Below, one piece after another: positions 18,020 through 25,623 of a stretch of DNA of 35,857 nt. Under the pieces are notes generated by a model, which searched no databases, had not been told where the DNA came from, and saw nothing but the letters and a program-made list of their open reading frames with translations. The translations under genes and the position numbers were made by a program. This DNA is from a virus: IMG/VR virus record IMGVR_UViG_3300025141_000338, positions 1 through 35,857 of that record. One strand, written 5' to 3'. The number at the start of each line of letters is the position of its first letter. Within the stretch, counting starts at the first letter, position 1.

Positions 18020-19378
18020 CTAAAAACCAAGGCCACTGTAGCCGCCAAAGAAATTAGAACCAAAACCTCCGCGTCCGGGTAATCCTATGTTGGGCTGAAT
18101 AAAAGTCGGCGGTTGCTGCGGACCCATTGGCTGATACATGCCCCCGGATGCCGTGGGGATGGTGACACCCGCAGCAGGGGGATTGGCAGGACTGCCGGAG
18201 GAGCGATGTGGGTCATCTGGAGTCTGAAATGAGGCCCCGGGGGGTCGATATGGGTCACCCGGAAGCTGAGGTTCTGGCTGATACGGCTCAGGGCCAGTCT
18301 GCATCAAAGGAGCAGGGGGAGTATATGGCTGGTAATGTGGGAACTGAAAGGTGTCTGTCATGTTTTGTGGAATGCCATAGCCAGCAAACCTATTAGCAGT
18401 ATTTTGCATTTGCCCGTAGCCCGGAGACATTATCGGCGCGTTATAGCTAGGCGGTGCTGAAAACGGAGGAATCCCTGCGTCAGGGTATGAAGGAGAACTT
18501 GGAGGCTGAGGGTAATACCCTCCCGGCTGGGGCATGTTCTGCCTTCCTTTACCGGGCATAGATGGTCCTCTGCCTTTACCGGGACCAGACGGGCCTCTGC
18601 CTTTACCGGGGCTTGGGAATCCCGGAGACCCTATTGGGCCTCTACCTTTACCCGGGCCAGATGGACCCCTACCTTTCCCCGGACTCGGAAAACCCGGGGA
18701 GCCCATTATTGGACCCCTGCCTTTGCCCGGGCCAGATGGACCCCTGCCCCTACCCGGTTCCGGAAACCCCGGCATGTAAGGAGGGGGCACAGGCGTGGGA
18801 ATACTTGCTACCGGACCCAATGGCAGGGGGGAGATTGGCTCCCTGCCACCCGGCATGCCCGGTCTCTGACCTATTCGCCCCTGATGACCGGGAAGTTGAA
18901 CTTCTCCTGAAGCAATGGCACCGGAGCCGCGAGGATCAAATGGAGGTGGAGGCTGTCGGAACAGATTTTGCCTGTAGTTCTGGGACGGGCGAGCCTTCTG
19001 TATTCCAGACCGAAGTGCTCCCTGAAGGGCTCTATTGAAGTTGCCCATAGAAGGAGGCACGTTCCCAATATTTCTTAGCGGATCAAGAGGTTGGCGGGAC
19101 GGACCCCCACCTTTCCCCGGACCAGATGGTCCTCTGCCTTTTCCCGGACTACGTTGGTATCCCGGGATATTAGGCACTATCCTTCTTCCAGCCGGTCGAT
19201 TAATTTCTCTGCCCCCTCTGTGCGTTCTCCCCTGATTTGCACCCATTCTTAGGCGATCTACCAAGCTCAAATTCCGATTAACCCCGGGCGTCATGTCCCG
19301 CCTCGGATCGTATTGGGCGAAAGGATCGTGCCTTCTTCGCAGATAAACCGAGCCTATATCTCCGGGAAACTGAGACAT
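18020..19378 (-). CDS. Pro/Gly-rich, collagen-like disordered protein (452 aa)
   Basis: The product begins MSQFPGDIGSVYLRRRHDPF and is dominated by Pro, Gly, Arg, Lys and Tyr. Residues about 80-100 and 210-290 hold repeats of PGKGRGPSGPGKGRGP. No enzymatic domain is visible and the protein is predicted to be largely disordered and basic. The start is taken at 19378 because AGGAGA sits six bases upstream at 19385-19390; a longer in-frame start at 19408 would lie inside the endolysin gene and lacks this support. It follows the endolysin stop by one base. Role unknown; basic Gly/Arg-rich stretches could bind nucleic acid or form a flexible virion component. Confidence 0.78.
   Translation of the reverse strand: MSQFPGDIGSVYLRRRHDPFAQYDPRRDMTPGVNRNLSLVDRLRMGANQGRTHRGGREINRPAGRRIVPNIPGYQRSPGKGRGPSGPGKGGGPSRQPLDPLRNIGNVPPSMGNFNRALQGALRSGIQKARPSQNYRQNLFRQPPPPFDPRGSGAIASGEVQLPGHQGRIGQRPGMPGGREPISPLPLGPVASIPTPVPPPYMPGFPEPGRGRGPSGPGKGRGPIMGSPGFPSPGKGRGPSGPGKGRGPIGSPGFPSPGKGRGPSGPGKGRGPSMPGKGRQNMPQPGGYYPQPPSSPSYPDAGIPPFSAPPSYNAPIMSPGYGQMQNTANRFAGYGIPQNMTDTFQFPHYQPYTPPAPLMQTGPEPYQPEPQLPGDPYRPPGASFQTPDDPHRSSGSPANPPAAGVTIPTASGGMYQPMGPQQPPTFIQPNIGLPGRGGFGSNFFGGYSGLGF
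18540..18780 (-). repeat. GKGRGPSGP-coding repeats
   Basis: Tandem, imperfect units coding SPGFPSPGKGRGPSGPGKG, about 24 residues (72 bp) each, with further isolated copies near 19110-19150. On the plus strand they read as alternating CCTTTACCGGG and CCAGATGG blocks. Confidence 0.85.
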
Positions 19379-19379
19379 G

Positions 19380-19808
19380 CTATCTCTCCTGATATTCGCC
19401 AGACTCAATCATCTGGCATATTTCTAAGGCTCGATCACCCACTTGGGTTGCCCATTTGCTGTCGTAAAATTCTTTGCTGGCCTCAGTATAGTTACCGTCA
19501 GCCATATGACCTAATGCCTTCACAAACCCACGAAGCCTTGTCTGGCCAATATTAAATGACAAATCTATAAGGGCGTCTCGCCTTACGATGTCCAGATCGT
19601 CAAACCATTCATACTCAGAAGTAAGTTCTTTTCGACAACGACTGACATCATTATCCAGCAAGAAATCTATCTCTTCTTCGCTAAGACCAAGAGAACCCTC
19701 GGCAAGACACCGCCCAACACCAATCGTGGTTAGACCAAGATGGTCTTCGTAAGCATGGGTCTTTACGCCTTCATGGCGCTTCAACATCTTCTTCAGTCGA
19801 TAACTCAT
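19380..19808 (-). CDS. Endolysin, T4-type lysozyme (GH24)
   Basis: The 142-residue product carries the T4 lysozyme catalytic pattern: Glu13 in RHEG, Asp22 in YED and Thr28 in TTIGVG, with the same 9- and 6-residue spacing as Glu11, Asp20 and Thr26 of T4. Downstream, RRDALIDLSFNIGQTRLRGF matches the conserved second half of the family. It cleaves the MurNAc-GlcNAc bond of host peptidoglycan at lysis. There is no signal peptide, so a holin would be needed for release. The start overlaps the o-spanin gene by 38 bases; an internal Met8 is an alternative start. Assignment is firm. Confidence 0.95.
   Translation of the reverse strand: MSYRLKKMLKRHEGVKTHAYEDHLGLTTIGVGRCLAEGSLGLSEEEIDFLLDNDVSRCRKELTSEYEWFDDLDIVRRDALIDLSFNIGQTRLRGFVKALGHMADGNYTEASKEFYDSKWATQVGDRALEICQMIESGEYQER
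19385..19390 (-). promoter_or_regulatory. Shine-Dalgarno deciding the start of the Pro/Gly-rich gene
   Basis: AGGAGA on the minus strand, six bases before ATG at 19378. It lies within the last codons of the endolysin gene. Confidence 0.75.
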
Positions 19809-20166
19809 CTTCGTCCAAGTCTCTGTAATACTTAATGATGCTTAATGCTTGTCGAATGTAACGCTTAACTTCGGCTATGTTTGTACTTAGATTTTCGTAA
19901 CCCTTCGGGGTCAGTCCGTAATAGGCATCAACTGGAGCATTTCCCGCCTCAAGGGCATCTAAATATTCCTGCATCGTCTCCGGGGTCAGAACCTTCCATT
20001 CAACAAGGAGCGGGTTTATTTGATTAGGCAGCGGCGGATGGTACACCGGAGCGGGTTTTTCAATCGTAATAACCTCAACCTGCTTTACATCAGGAACCGG
20101 GGTCGGTCTTACTAATGCACAGCTAGTTAAACTGATCAGGATTAGTAATAGAGGCAAGCTCTTCAT
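19771..20166 (-). CDS. Putative o-spanin (Rz1-like outer-membrane lipoprotein)
   Basis: The N-terminus MKSLPLLLILISLTSC is a classic lipoprotein signal with lipobox LTSC and acylated Cys16. Residues about 20-50 are Pro-rich, as in Rz1 proteins, followed by a helical, acidic C-terminus. At 131 residues it is longer than lambda Rz1. The start lies 44 bases inside the preceding TM/coiled-coil gene in another frame, the typical overlapping arrangement of spanin pairs, and the endolysin follows at once. It would bridge to the inner-membrane subunit and fuse the membranes at the last step of lysis. The spanin call rests on architecture and context. Confidence 0.78.
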   Translation of the reverse strand: MKSLPLLLILISLTSCALVRPTPVPDVKQVEVITIEKPAPVYHPPLPNQINPLLVEWKVLTPETMQEYLDALEAGNAPVDAYYGLTPKGYENLSTNIAEVKRYIRQALSIIKYYRDLDEDELSTEEDVEAP

Positions 20167-20530
20167 TGACCCTTAACGTTCCTTTGTTAATTACCTTTTG
20201 GATTAAACCCGGCTTCTTTATCGAAAGCATGTTCAAATTGTGCTTGGCAAACGTCCTTCTCATGTCGGCTACTTGAGTTTCTGCAGCCCTTGCCGCATCA
20301 GAAAGCTCACTAATCCTTTGAAAGTTTTGCTTTTCTGTTTCTATTCGATCAAGGATTTCCTTGTTTTGAGAACTAATTGTTCCTTCCAAAACAGCTTGAT
20401 TGTTTATTGCCACTTGAAGCTCAGTCTTTAAGGCAGCTTTTTCGGCTTCTGATCTATCGTAATAAACCTTAAAAGAAATCCCGCACATGACCAGTGCGGC
20501 TCCTAGGACTCCCGCAACCTGCCACATCAT
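20123..20530 (-). CDS. Putative i-spanin (Rz-like)
   Basis: The 135-residue product has one N-terminal membrane helix (WQVAGVLGAALVMCGISF, residues 3-20), then a long helical coiled-coil region rich in Glu, Lys and Gln through about residue 95, the N-in, C-out layout of Rz. It overlaps the lipoprotein gene by 44 bases. ATG at 20530 overlaps the upstream stop as ATGA; a second ATG directly follows at 20527. Function in outer-membrane disruption is inferred from the pairing with the lipoprotein and the lysozyme next door. Confidence 0.78.
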   Translation of the reverse strand: MMWQVAGVLGAALVMCGISFKVYYDRSEAEKAALKTELQVAINNQAVLEGTISSQNKEILDRIETEKQNFQRISELSDAARAAETQVADMRRTFAKHNLNMLSIKKPGLIQKVINKGTLRVNEELASITNPDQFN

Positions 20531-20844
20531 TTCCTAGCCATATACGCAGTCGCGCCGAAATAAAGACCAACGACCGATGCCTGAGAAAGAAATAACATAT
20601 CACTCAGGCTTGCGAGCGTAGCTAGCCGTGCTTCAGGTACAAAAGGCATCAGGGGCAGGATCGCAAAGATGCACATGGAGCACATCGCTACCCACGCCAT
20701 GCGGCGCTGGGTGTCAGCCTTTTCCTCTCGCATCTCCAACTCAAGCATATCTTGCGAGCGGCGAATCTCGTCATCTGTAACCGTGCCATCCCCGTCCAAA
20801 TCAAACTCGGCGTACTGAGATTTGGGTTCCAGTTTTTTAGCCAC
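20527..20844 (-). CDS. Holin-like membrane protein with an EF-hand loop
   Basis: Residues 15-26 form a textbook 12-residue EF-hand calcium loop, DLDGDGTVTDDE, with acidic residues at positions 1, 3, 5 and Glu at 12. After a charged helix come two hydrophobic segments (about residues 49-70 and 78-100). A small two-helix membrane protein just before the spanins and lysozyme is a good holin candidate, and the calcium loop would be cytoplasmic or periplasmic depending on topology. The start is GTG at 20844, with GGAGG seven bases upstream. Only one EF-hand is visible, whereas calcium sensors usually use pairs. The holin role is inference. Confidence 0.75.
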   Translation of the reverse strand: MAKKLEPKSQYAEFDLDGDGTVTDDEIRRSQDMLELEMREEKADTQRRMAWVAMCSMCIFAILPLMPFVPEARLATLASLSDMLFLSQASVVGLYFGATAYMARK

Positions 20845-21318
20845 TTAATCGCCTCCATAGTAAAAAAGAAAAAACAACCAAAGAGCGACCATCGACATTA
20901 AGAAAACGCCGACCATGATGCTTAGCACCTGCCCAACATCCTTCCAGAATGCAATCCGCTTTTTCCGTCGAGCTTTAATTCGCGCCACTTCCTTAGCGGC
21001 GTTTGCCTCAGCTTCGGCCATCCTAGCCTTAATCGCCTTATAGAGATCCCCTTGGCCTTGGAGTAAGCACACGTCGTGCAGCATTCTGTCGTAATTTGCC
21101 ACTTGCCTAGACACGCTCTCAAGCCGCAAAGCCTCGGAATAGCTCATTTTCCCAGCGGCCTGAATCTTTTCGCACTCTTTAGCCGCCATAGCGGCTTCGC
21201 TCCACGAACCGAGAATACTTCCGAGATCACGACCGTGGCCGTGGGCGTCCCTAAGACTTTGAATGCCTTCGTTTACGGCCTTGAGCGCGGCGAACGCTGC
21301 TGAGAGTTCTGCGATCAT
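20845..21318 (-). CDS. Coiled-coil protein with C-terminal membrane anchor
   Basis: The 157-residue product is helical throughout: Ala-rich at residues 1-60, strongly charged with many Ala/Lys/Arg at 85-122, then one membrane helix (LSIMVGVFLMSMVALWLFFL) near the C-terminus. Its ATG overlaps the preceding stop (TGATG). It lies in a run of small membrane proteins before the lysis genes, so it may be an antiholin, a holin or a membrane-tethered tail accessory. I recognise similar proteins in uncultured marine phages but know no function. Confidence 0.72.
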   Translation of the reverse strand: MIAELSAAFAALKAVNEGIQSLRDAHGHGRDLGSILGSWSEAAMAAKECEKIQAAGKMSYSEALRLESVSRQVANYDRMLHDVCLLQGQGDLYKAIKARMAEAEANAAKEVARIKARRKKRIAFWKDVGQVLSIMVGVFLMSMVALWLFFLFYYGGD

Positions 21319-21536
21319 CAGTCGAACGTCTGGACGTTGGAAGGCACGCGGCGGGGAATGCAGTAAGCCGTGACATTTCCGCGATGCCGTAGGTATGAAA
21401 AACGTCTGGCCTTATCGAAGCTCCCCGTGGAAATCCAATGAGCAAACTGATTGCATCGCTTTACGTCACGGAAATAAATTCCGTCGTCAGCGAGCGGCTC
21501 ACCGTTTACGACTACCACCAATATGAAGGCCAGCAT
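21318..21536 (-). CDS. Small exported protein (72 aa)
   Basis: The N-terminus MLAFILVVVVNGEPLADDG is a short hydrophobic signal-like segment. The rest holds two cysteines, in KRCNQFAHW and TAYCIPRR, which could form a disulfide after export. ATG at 21536 is preferred; a GTG one codon earlier (21539) is possible. It is coupled to the next gene by a TGATG overlap. Function unknown. Confidence 0.68.
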   Translation of the reverse strand: MLAFILVVVVNGEPLADDGIYFRDVKRCNQFAHWISTGSFDKARRFSYLRHRGNVTAYCIPRRVPSNVQTFD

Positions 21537-21538
21537 CA

Positions 21539-21760
21539 CTAGACTTTTATATCTATAGTGGACATCGACCGGCTAATGTCGGTAACAAGCATTTTGTTCC
21601 CGCGTAGCTGGTAAAGCTGAGTCTCAGAAACCTCTGTGACTTTTTTGACAGGAGCGCCGTCAGACGCCATGACCAACTCTTGCATCTGACGATTGGCAAC
21701 CCGCCTCCACGCAATTGCTGGTGGATTCCCGGTCGTTTGGTCGATGCTGTTGATAGCCAT
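21539..21760 (-). CDS. Small hypothetical phage protein (73 aa)
   Basis: A soluble, mixed-charge protein (IAWRRVANRQMQELVMASDG). No membrane segment or motif is seen. It sits one base from its neighbour in the run of short genes between the fibre genes and the lysis cassette, which is the main support for it being real. Function unknown. Confidence 0.65.
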   Translation of the reverse strand: MAINSIDQTTGNPPAIAWRRVANRQMQELVMASDGAPVKKVTEVSETQLYQLRGNKMLVTDISRSMSTIDIKV

Positions 21761-21761
21761 A

Positions 21762-21965
21762 TTAAGTCACAAGTTTTAAAACCTGCGGGAAAATCACTGC
21801 TGCGATCAAGGCTCCGTAGATGCCCCAGATCATGTTTTCGAGTTTGTCGAACCGTTTCGAGCCACGCTCAAGACTCTCTTCAATCGCTTCGTATCTAAGC
21901 CGACACTCTCGTTCGTGGGCCTCAATTTCAACAAGAGCTTTATTGGCGGGGTCTAACTCGCTCAT
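21762..21965 (-). CDS. Small C-terminal membrane-anchored protein (67 aa)
   Basis: Residues 1-45 form a charged helix with ECRLRYEAIEESLERGSKRF; residues 46-64 (WGIYGALIAAVIFPQVL) are one membrane helix. Helix-plus-anchor proteins of this kind are common near phage lysis genes and may be holin or antiholin partners. It is one base from the gene before it. No homologue with a known role is recognised. Confidence 0.68.
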   Translation of the reverse strand: MSELDPANKALVEIEAHERECRLRYEAIEESLERGSKRFDKLENMIWGIYGALIAAVIFPQVLKLVT

Positions 21966-21966
21966 C

Positions 21967-22293
21967 TTAATTCGCTTCGGTTATCCAAGGTGTGCCAGAT
22001 TTAATGGGTGAACTCGCTGATGCAGTGAGCGCATCTGCCACCTTCGTTTCGATCTCATTTTTGTTTAGTTTTGCATACACCCATTCAAGACACTTCGATT
22101 CACTCAAATTAGCATAAGCGATAAATCCAGCCGCATCGGCTGTTATCCCGTCAAGCGCGATAGAACCATGCTCGTCTGCCGTGTACAGCTTCCCGTCAGC
22201 CTCTGCTGAACCAAAACACCGCCAATGGGCCTGCGTGACGATCTTGTCGGCGTTGTTTTGGTACTTCAACGTTTCAATTTGCCACGTAGCCAT
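21967..22293 (-). CDS. Phage tail-region protein (108 aa)
   Basis: The product (MATWQIETLKYQ, then THROUGH a beta-rich core ending in CLEWVYAKLNKNEIETKV) resembles a family I know from directly after tail-fibre genes in many phages, with an N-terminal MATW, AHW and a C-terminal helix ending in Pro-Trp. It may act as a fibre partner or chaperone, which is unproven. ATG at 22293 is chosen: GGAG lies eight bases upstream, and the GTG one codon earlier overlaps the fibre stop. Confidence 0.72.
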   Translation of the reverse strand: MATWQIETLKYQNNADKIVTQAHWRCFGSAEADGKLYTADEHGSIALDGITADAAGFIAYANLSESKCLEWVYAKLNKNEIETKVADALTASASSPIKSGTPWITEAN

Positions 22294-22295
22294 CA

Positions 22296-24257
22296 CTAAT
22301 TCTCCAATTCCTCGACACGTTTTGTCAGAGCTTGAATCTGGGCACTTTGCTCTTTGATTGCTTGCACAAGCAGACCCACGGTGTTGCCGTATCTCACAGT
22401 CAGAAAATCACCGCTGTCGTCAACAAGCTCCGGCAAGACTGGGGCGACATCCTGAGCGATCAAGCCTGTGCGCTTTTCTCCTGTGTCTTTACGCGTAAAC
22501 GTGACTCCACGCAGGGCGCTCACCTTCGCAAGCGCGTCAGGAATGACCTCAATGTTCTCTTTGAGCCGTTCGTCCGACCCTTCAGTCAGGCTGCCGAGAA
22601 TCGTCATGTTGCCGGACGTATCCATGATCAATTCGTCGCTGCCCGAATTGTTGTAATTGATTCGGAACGAATCGTCGGTGTGCGTGTAGAGCGCGTAGTA
22701 GTTCGCCTGATCGTCGGTGGTGTAGAGGTACAGCTTGCCGTTCAGGTTGAATGATGTGGTTCCTTGAAACCTCGCGATCTCCGTTCCGTCATCTTGGAAT
22801 AAGAGGTTCCCACCTTTAATGTTGATATACCCGTTTGCAGCATTGCTAGGCGGCGAAAACTGTAGCTGGCGGCTTGACGAATTGGCTTCGAGGATTAGCG
22901 TACCATTGCCGCTGGGTTCGCCATTCTCCTGAACGTGCAACCGCACGTCTGGTGACGTGCCTACACCGAGTTTTGCCGCACCGGCGAGGATAAGATCATC
23001 CTCAGATTCATCCCAATGCATGTAAGCACTAGCGGTGGCCCCGAAAAACTTAACGTCATAACCAGTGTCGTCTACGCCTACCGTGACTGTGTTATCAATC
23101 TGGACAGCACCATCAATATCTACGGCGTCGAGGTTAGTCGTGCCGTCTACGTCGATATCACCAGCAACAGTTAATCCTGCGGCTCCTACCAGCTTCAAGT
23201 CATCGGCACTTTCGTCCCAGAGCATGTAAGCCCCAGATGTAGCACCAAAGAATTTAACGTCATAGCCGGTGTCGTCTACGCCTACGGTCACTGTGCTATC
23301 AATCTGGACAGCGCCGTCTATGTCGACAGCATCAAGATTGGTTGTTCCGTCTACGTCGATATTGCCGCTTATATCTAGCGAAGCCGCTACAACTTCCCCG
23401 GCAAACGTAGCCTGAGTCGTCCCGGTTGCGATAGACATAACTGTCGCATCAGCGTCGTTTTTAATCGTGACATCCGTGCTGCTACCTTGGCCGGTAATAA
23501 TGATGCCTTCTGCGCTGGTGTAGCCAATTGCAGCGTCGTCCCCGGCAGCGGTATCGCCGGTAGCCTGCAGCGTGCCTGCAGTAATAATGTCCCCGACAAC
23601 TGTTACATTCGTTGTCCCGGTTGGAATCTCAAGAACATCGGCATCAGCGTCGTTCTTGATCGTCACATCATTTGTACTGCCTTGGCCCGTAAGGATCAGA
23701 CCTTCTGCGCTGGTGTAACCCATTGCCGCATTGTCGCCAGCGGAGGTGTCTCCAGTTGCCTCAAGAGTAGCCGCAGTAACTACGCCAGACACGGTCACCG
23801 TAGCCGCAGTCGTTGTACCCGTCAGATCAAGGTCAACCAGCGCATCTTGAACAGCGGCACCTGATCCGGCTCCATCGAGATAAAGAACCTTAACGGCCCC
23901 ATTGCCTACATTGACCGTATTGCCAGAACCCTGCTTGATCGTAATTATTTGAGACCCAGTAGTTGCGTTCTCAATGATCATGACGCGACTAACAGTATTG
24001 GGGGCAATAGTTAGCTCACGCGTTGCACTCAACGTCGCGGAAGAAGTGATCTTAAAGTACATGGCCCGCGCGGGGTCCGTCGCACCATCCGCTACCGTGG
24101 TCGTAGCATTCGCATCAGAACCAAAACAGTCTTGAGTTCCGTACCCCAGAGCCTCGCCAATAAGCTCAAGGTTAGTATTTGTGCTTGTTCCCCAAGTTCC
24201 GCTTTCATCACCAGTGGCAATTTCTTTGAGTCGGAGATCATTTACATAAGTTGCCAT
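22296..24257 (-). CDS. Tail fibre with C-terminal S74 intramolecular chaperone
   Basis: The 653-residue protein begins MATYVNDLRLKEIATGDES, then GTWGTSTNTN, an N-terminus I know from marine phage fibres. The middle is repetitive beta structure with two sets of tandem duplications (65- and 68-residue units), as in trimeric fibre shafts. From about residue 561 comes GSDERLKENI, the peptidase S74 signature with its Ser-Lys dyad, then GLIAQDVAPVLPELVD and a final leucine-zipper-like helix. S74 domains trimerise the fibre and then cleave themselves off. The start at 24257 is preferred over 24281 because GAGG lies a few bases upstream and the upstream gene ends two bases before it. This is the likely host-recognition protein. 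Confidence 0.92.
   Translation of the reverse strand: MATYVNDLRLKEIATGDESGTWGTSTNTNLELIGEALGYGTQDCFGSDANATTTVADGATDPARAMYFKITSSATLSATRELTIAPNTVSRVMIIENATTGSQIITIKQGSGNTVNVGNGAVKVLYLDGAGSGAAVQDALVDLDLTGTTTAATVTVSGVVTAATLEATGDTSAGDNAAMGYTSAEGLILTGQGSTNDVTIKNDADADVLEIPTGTTNVTVVGDIITAGTLQATGDTAAGDDAAIGYTSAEGIIITGQGSSTDVTIKNDADATVMSIATGTTQATFAGEVVAASLDISGNIDVDGTTNLDAVDIDGAVQIDSTVTVGVDDTGYDVKFFGATSGAYMLWDESADDLKLVGAAGLTVAGDIDVDGTTNLDAVDIDGAVQIDNTVTVGVDDTGYDVKFFGATASAYMHWDESEDDLILAGAAKLGVGTSPDVRLHVQENGEPSGNGTLILEANSSSRQLQFSPPSNAANGYINIKGGNLLFQDDGTEIARFQGTTSFNLNGKLYLYTTDDQANYYALYTHTDDSFRINYNNSGSDELIMDTSGNMTILGSLTEGSDERLKENIEVIPDALAKVSALRGVTFTRKDTGEKRTGLIAQDVAPVLPELVDDSGDFLTVRYGNTVGLLVQAIKEQSAQIQALTKRVEELEN
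22956..23363 (-). repeat. Tandem 204-bp duplication in the fibre shaft
   Basis: Two 68-residue units starting (N/D)IDVDGTTNLDAVDIDG. The 204-bp period is exact between CCGTCTAC at 23143 and at 23347. Both units carry DDTGYDVKFFGAT and WDES. Confidence 0.9.
23379..23759 (-). repeat. Tandem 195-bp duplication in the fibre shaft
   Basis: Two 65-residue units starting ATGDT(S/A)AGD and containing GYTSAEG and DVTIKNDADA. GCATCAGCG at 23446 and 23641 marks the 195-bp period. The second copy is slightly shorter. Confidence 0.88.
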
Positions 24258-24259
24258 TT

Positions 24260-24898
24260 CTAAACTACCTCTTCTTCCCAAGTAGCAACTTGAGAGCTAC
24301 TAATTTCAGACCAACCCGGCGTCTGACTTGTCGAAACGCTAGTCCAAGATGGTGTTTGAGATTCACTAATTGCCGCCCAAGACGGGGTTTGGCTACTAGA
24401 TATTTGCGACCAATCTGGTGTTTGGCTGTCATCAACTTTTGCCCAAACCAGCGCAATAGATGTTTCACCCTCTGCCGACACTCCAGTAACAGAGACAACT
24501 GCCTTAGCGACAACCGAAACACTTCCGACAAATCCTGTGCCAGAGAGGCCAGTCGCCTCCACAGTAGCGATGCCAGATACAGAAACAGACCCAACAGCGC
24601 CACTAGCACTAAGACCAGTTTCGGCAACAACTGCTGCGCCTGTAGTCGTAACCGAGCCAACAGAGGCAGTACCTGCCGCGCCAGTAACTGAGACAGTAAC
24701 TCCTGTCCCTGCTGTAACTGTGACTGAGCCGACCGAACCAGTCGCTGCAACACCGGACGCTGAAACATCTGCGCCTGCAGTGACTGTTTCAGAGCCAACG
24801 CTACCTGTCCCGGCAACACCAGTAACCTCGACAGGTATTGGCGAGCCCCAAGTGCCTTGACCCCAAGTCCCTCTGCCCCAGCCGGAAACATTAGCCAA
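24260..24898 (-). CDS. Repetitive virion protein (212 aa)
   Basis: After WGRGTWGQGTWGSPIP the protein has about six copies of a 22-24 residue unit with (T/S)Gxxxx(G/A)xVGSxxV, rich in Val, Ser, Thr, Gly and Ala, likely a beta-solenoid or fibrous stem. The last 55 residues are five 11-residue units SQTPSWxxISx. The best start is TTG at 24898, just after AGGAGG; an ATG at 24891 belongs to a different frame that destroys the repeats. It precedes the S74 fibre by two bases, so it may form part of the fibre or its attachment. Function is inferred from position and repeats. Confidence 0.78.
   Translation of the reverse strand: MANVSGWGRGTWGQGTWGSPIPVEVTGVAGTGSVGSETVTAGADVSASGVAATGSVGSVTVTAGTGVTVSVTGAAGTASVGSVTTTGAAVVAETGLSASGAVGSVSVSGIATVEATGLSGTGFVGSVSVVAKAVVSVTGVSAEGETSIALVWAKVDDSQTPDWSQISSSQTPSWAAISESQTPSWTSVSTSQTPGWSEISSSQVATWEEEVV
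24263..24427 (-). repeat. Five 11-residue SQTPSW repeats
   Basis: SQTP(D/S/G)Wxx(I/V)Sx occurs four times in a row at a 33-bp period, plus a fifth degenerate copy (SQVATW), filling the last 55 codons of the gene. Confidence 0.9.
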
Positions 24899-24906
24899 CG
24901 CTCCTC

Positions 24907-25338
24907 CTAAGCAATTCTTATAATTGCGTTAGAAGCATCTGCCGTTGGGAACTGAATCGTAAAATCGCCAGCAGTAGATGTCTTGTCTGCGCCAAAGTCC
25001 AGTATGGCGACAGCAGGGTCTCCACTAGCAGAGTCATTAAAAATCATTGCGCCTCTCGCAGTAATCGTGGCGCTACTCCATGTGGTATCAGCAAAGTCCG
25101 TAAAGCCAGTGGTCCCAGACGAGCTAGGATCAACACGGGTAAGAGTATTTCCCTTCGCTGTATAATTCGTTCCGCTAACCTCATTGCTTGTCGTATACGC
25201 CGTTGTTGCCGCCCCAAGAGAGGCGCTACTGGTATACAAAGCAATGTTAAATGTGCTTCCGCCAGAGTTTTTGAAATTATGCACCGCTTCAAGAAGTTCT
25301 TTCTTAAAGCTAGTAGCCATAGCTTGCGTAATAGCCAT
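24907..25338 (-). CDS. Beta-rich virion structural protein (143 aa)
   Basis: The product starts MAITQAMATSFKKELLEAVH and ends GDFTIQFPTADASNAIIRIA, both strongly conserved in proteins from uncultured marine phages. The middle (NIALYTSSASLGAATTAYTT, then FNDSASGDPAVAILDFG) is beta-rich and Thr/Ser/Ala-heavy like a capsid or tail surface protein. It directly follows the 94-aa gene (TAG then ATG). A virion location is inferred from the family and neighbours. Confidence 0.82.
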   Translation of the reverse strand: MAITQAMATSFKKELLEAVHNFKNSGGSTFNIALYTSSASLGAATTAYTTSNEVSGTNYTAKGNTLTRVDPSSSGTTGFTDFADTTWSSATITARGAMIFNDSASGDPAVAILDFGADKTSTAGDFTIQFPTADASNAIIRIA

Positions 25339-25623
25339 CTACATCTTCCTCAAAATTTCAGCTAATTCAGTTTCCCCAGCAAACACTAGCTCAGCTATCA
25401 AGCTGGACTTGCTGCTCTCAACAGCTTGAGCCATGTAATACCTGACAACGTTTCTGACATCGTCCTTAAACGCTTCGGCTTGTGCTGCCACAAGTGGATG
25501 ACTGTTACGCCCAACAGAGACAATAGTATTCGTAGCCCTGTCGGCCCAATGGTCAATAGACAGCCCACCATCTTTCGTGGTCTGAACAGAAACAGAGCCA
25601 ACAACACCTTCCATCAATGACAT
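25339..25623 (-). CDS. Small virion-region protein (94 aa)
   Basis: The first half is beta-type (GVVGSVSVQTTKDGGLSIDH) and the second helical (QAEAFKDDVRNVVRYYMAQA, then LIAELVFAGETELAEILRKM). The ATG overlaps the preceding stop by one base (TAATG). It lies between the adaptor and structural genes. I know similar proteins from marine phages but no function. Confidence 0.75.
   Translation of the reverse strand: MSLMEGVVGSVSVQTTKDGGLSIDHWADRATNTIVSVGRNSHPLVAAQAEAFKDDVRNVVRYYMAQAVESSKSSLIAELVFAGETELAEILRKM

Noticed and set aside
24265-24891. Alternative ATG-started 208-aa frame over the 212-aa gene
   Set aside because: It lacks the regular 22- and 11-residue repeats and reads as Leu/Arg/Gln-rich shadow sequence; the TTG-started frame has the ribosome site and repeats.
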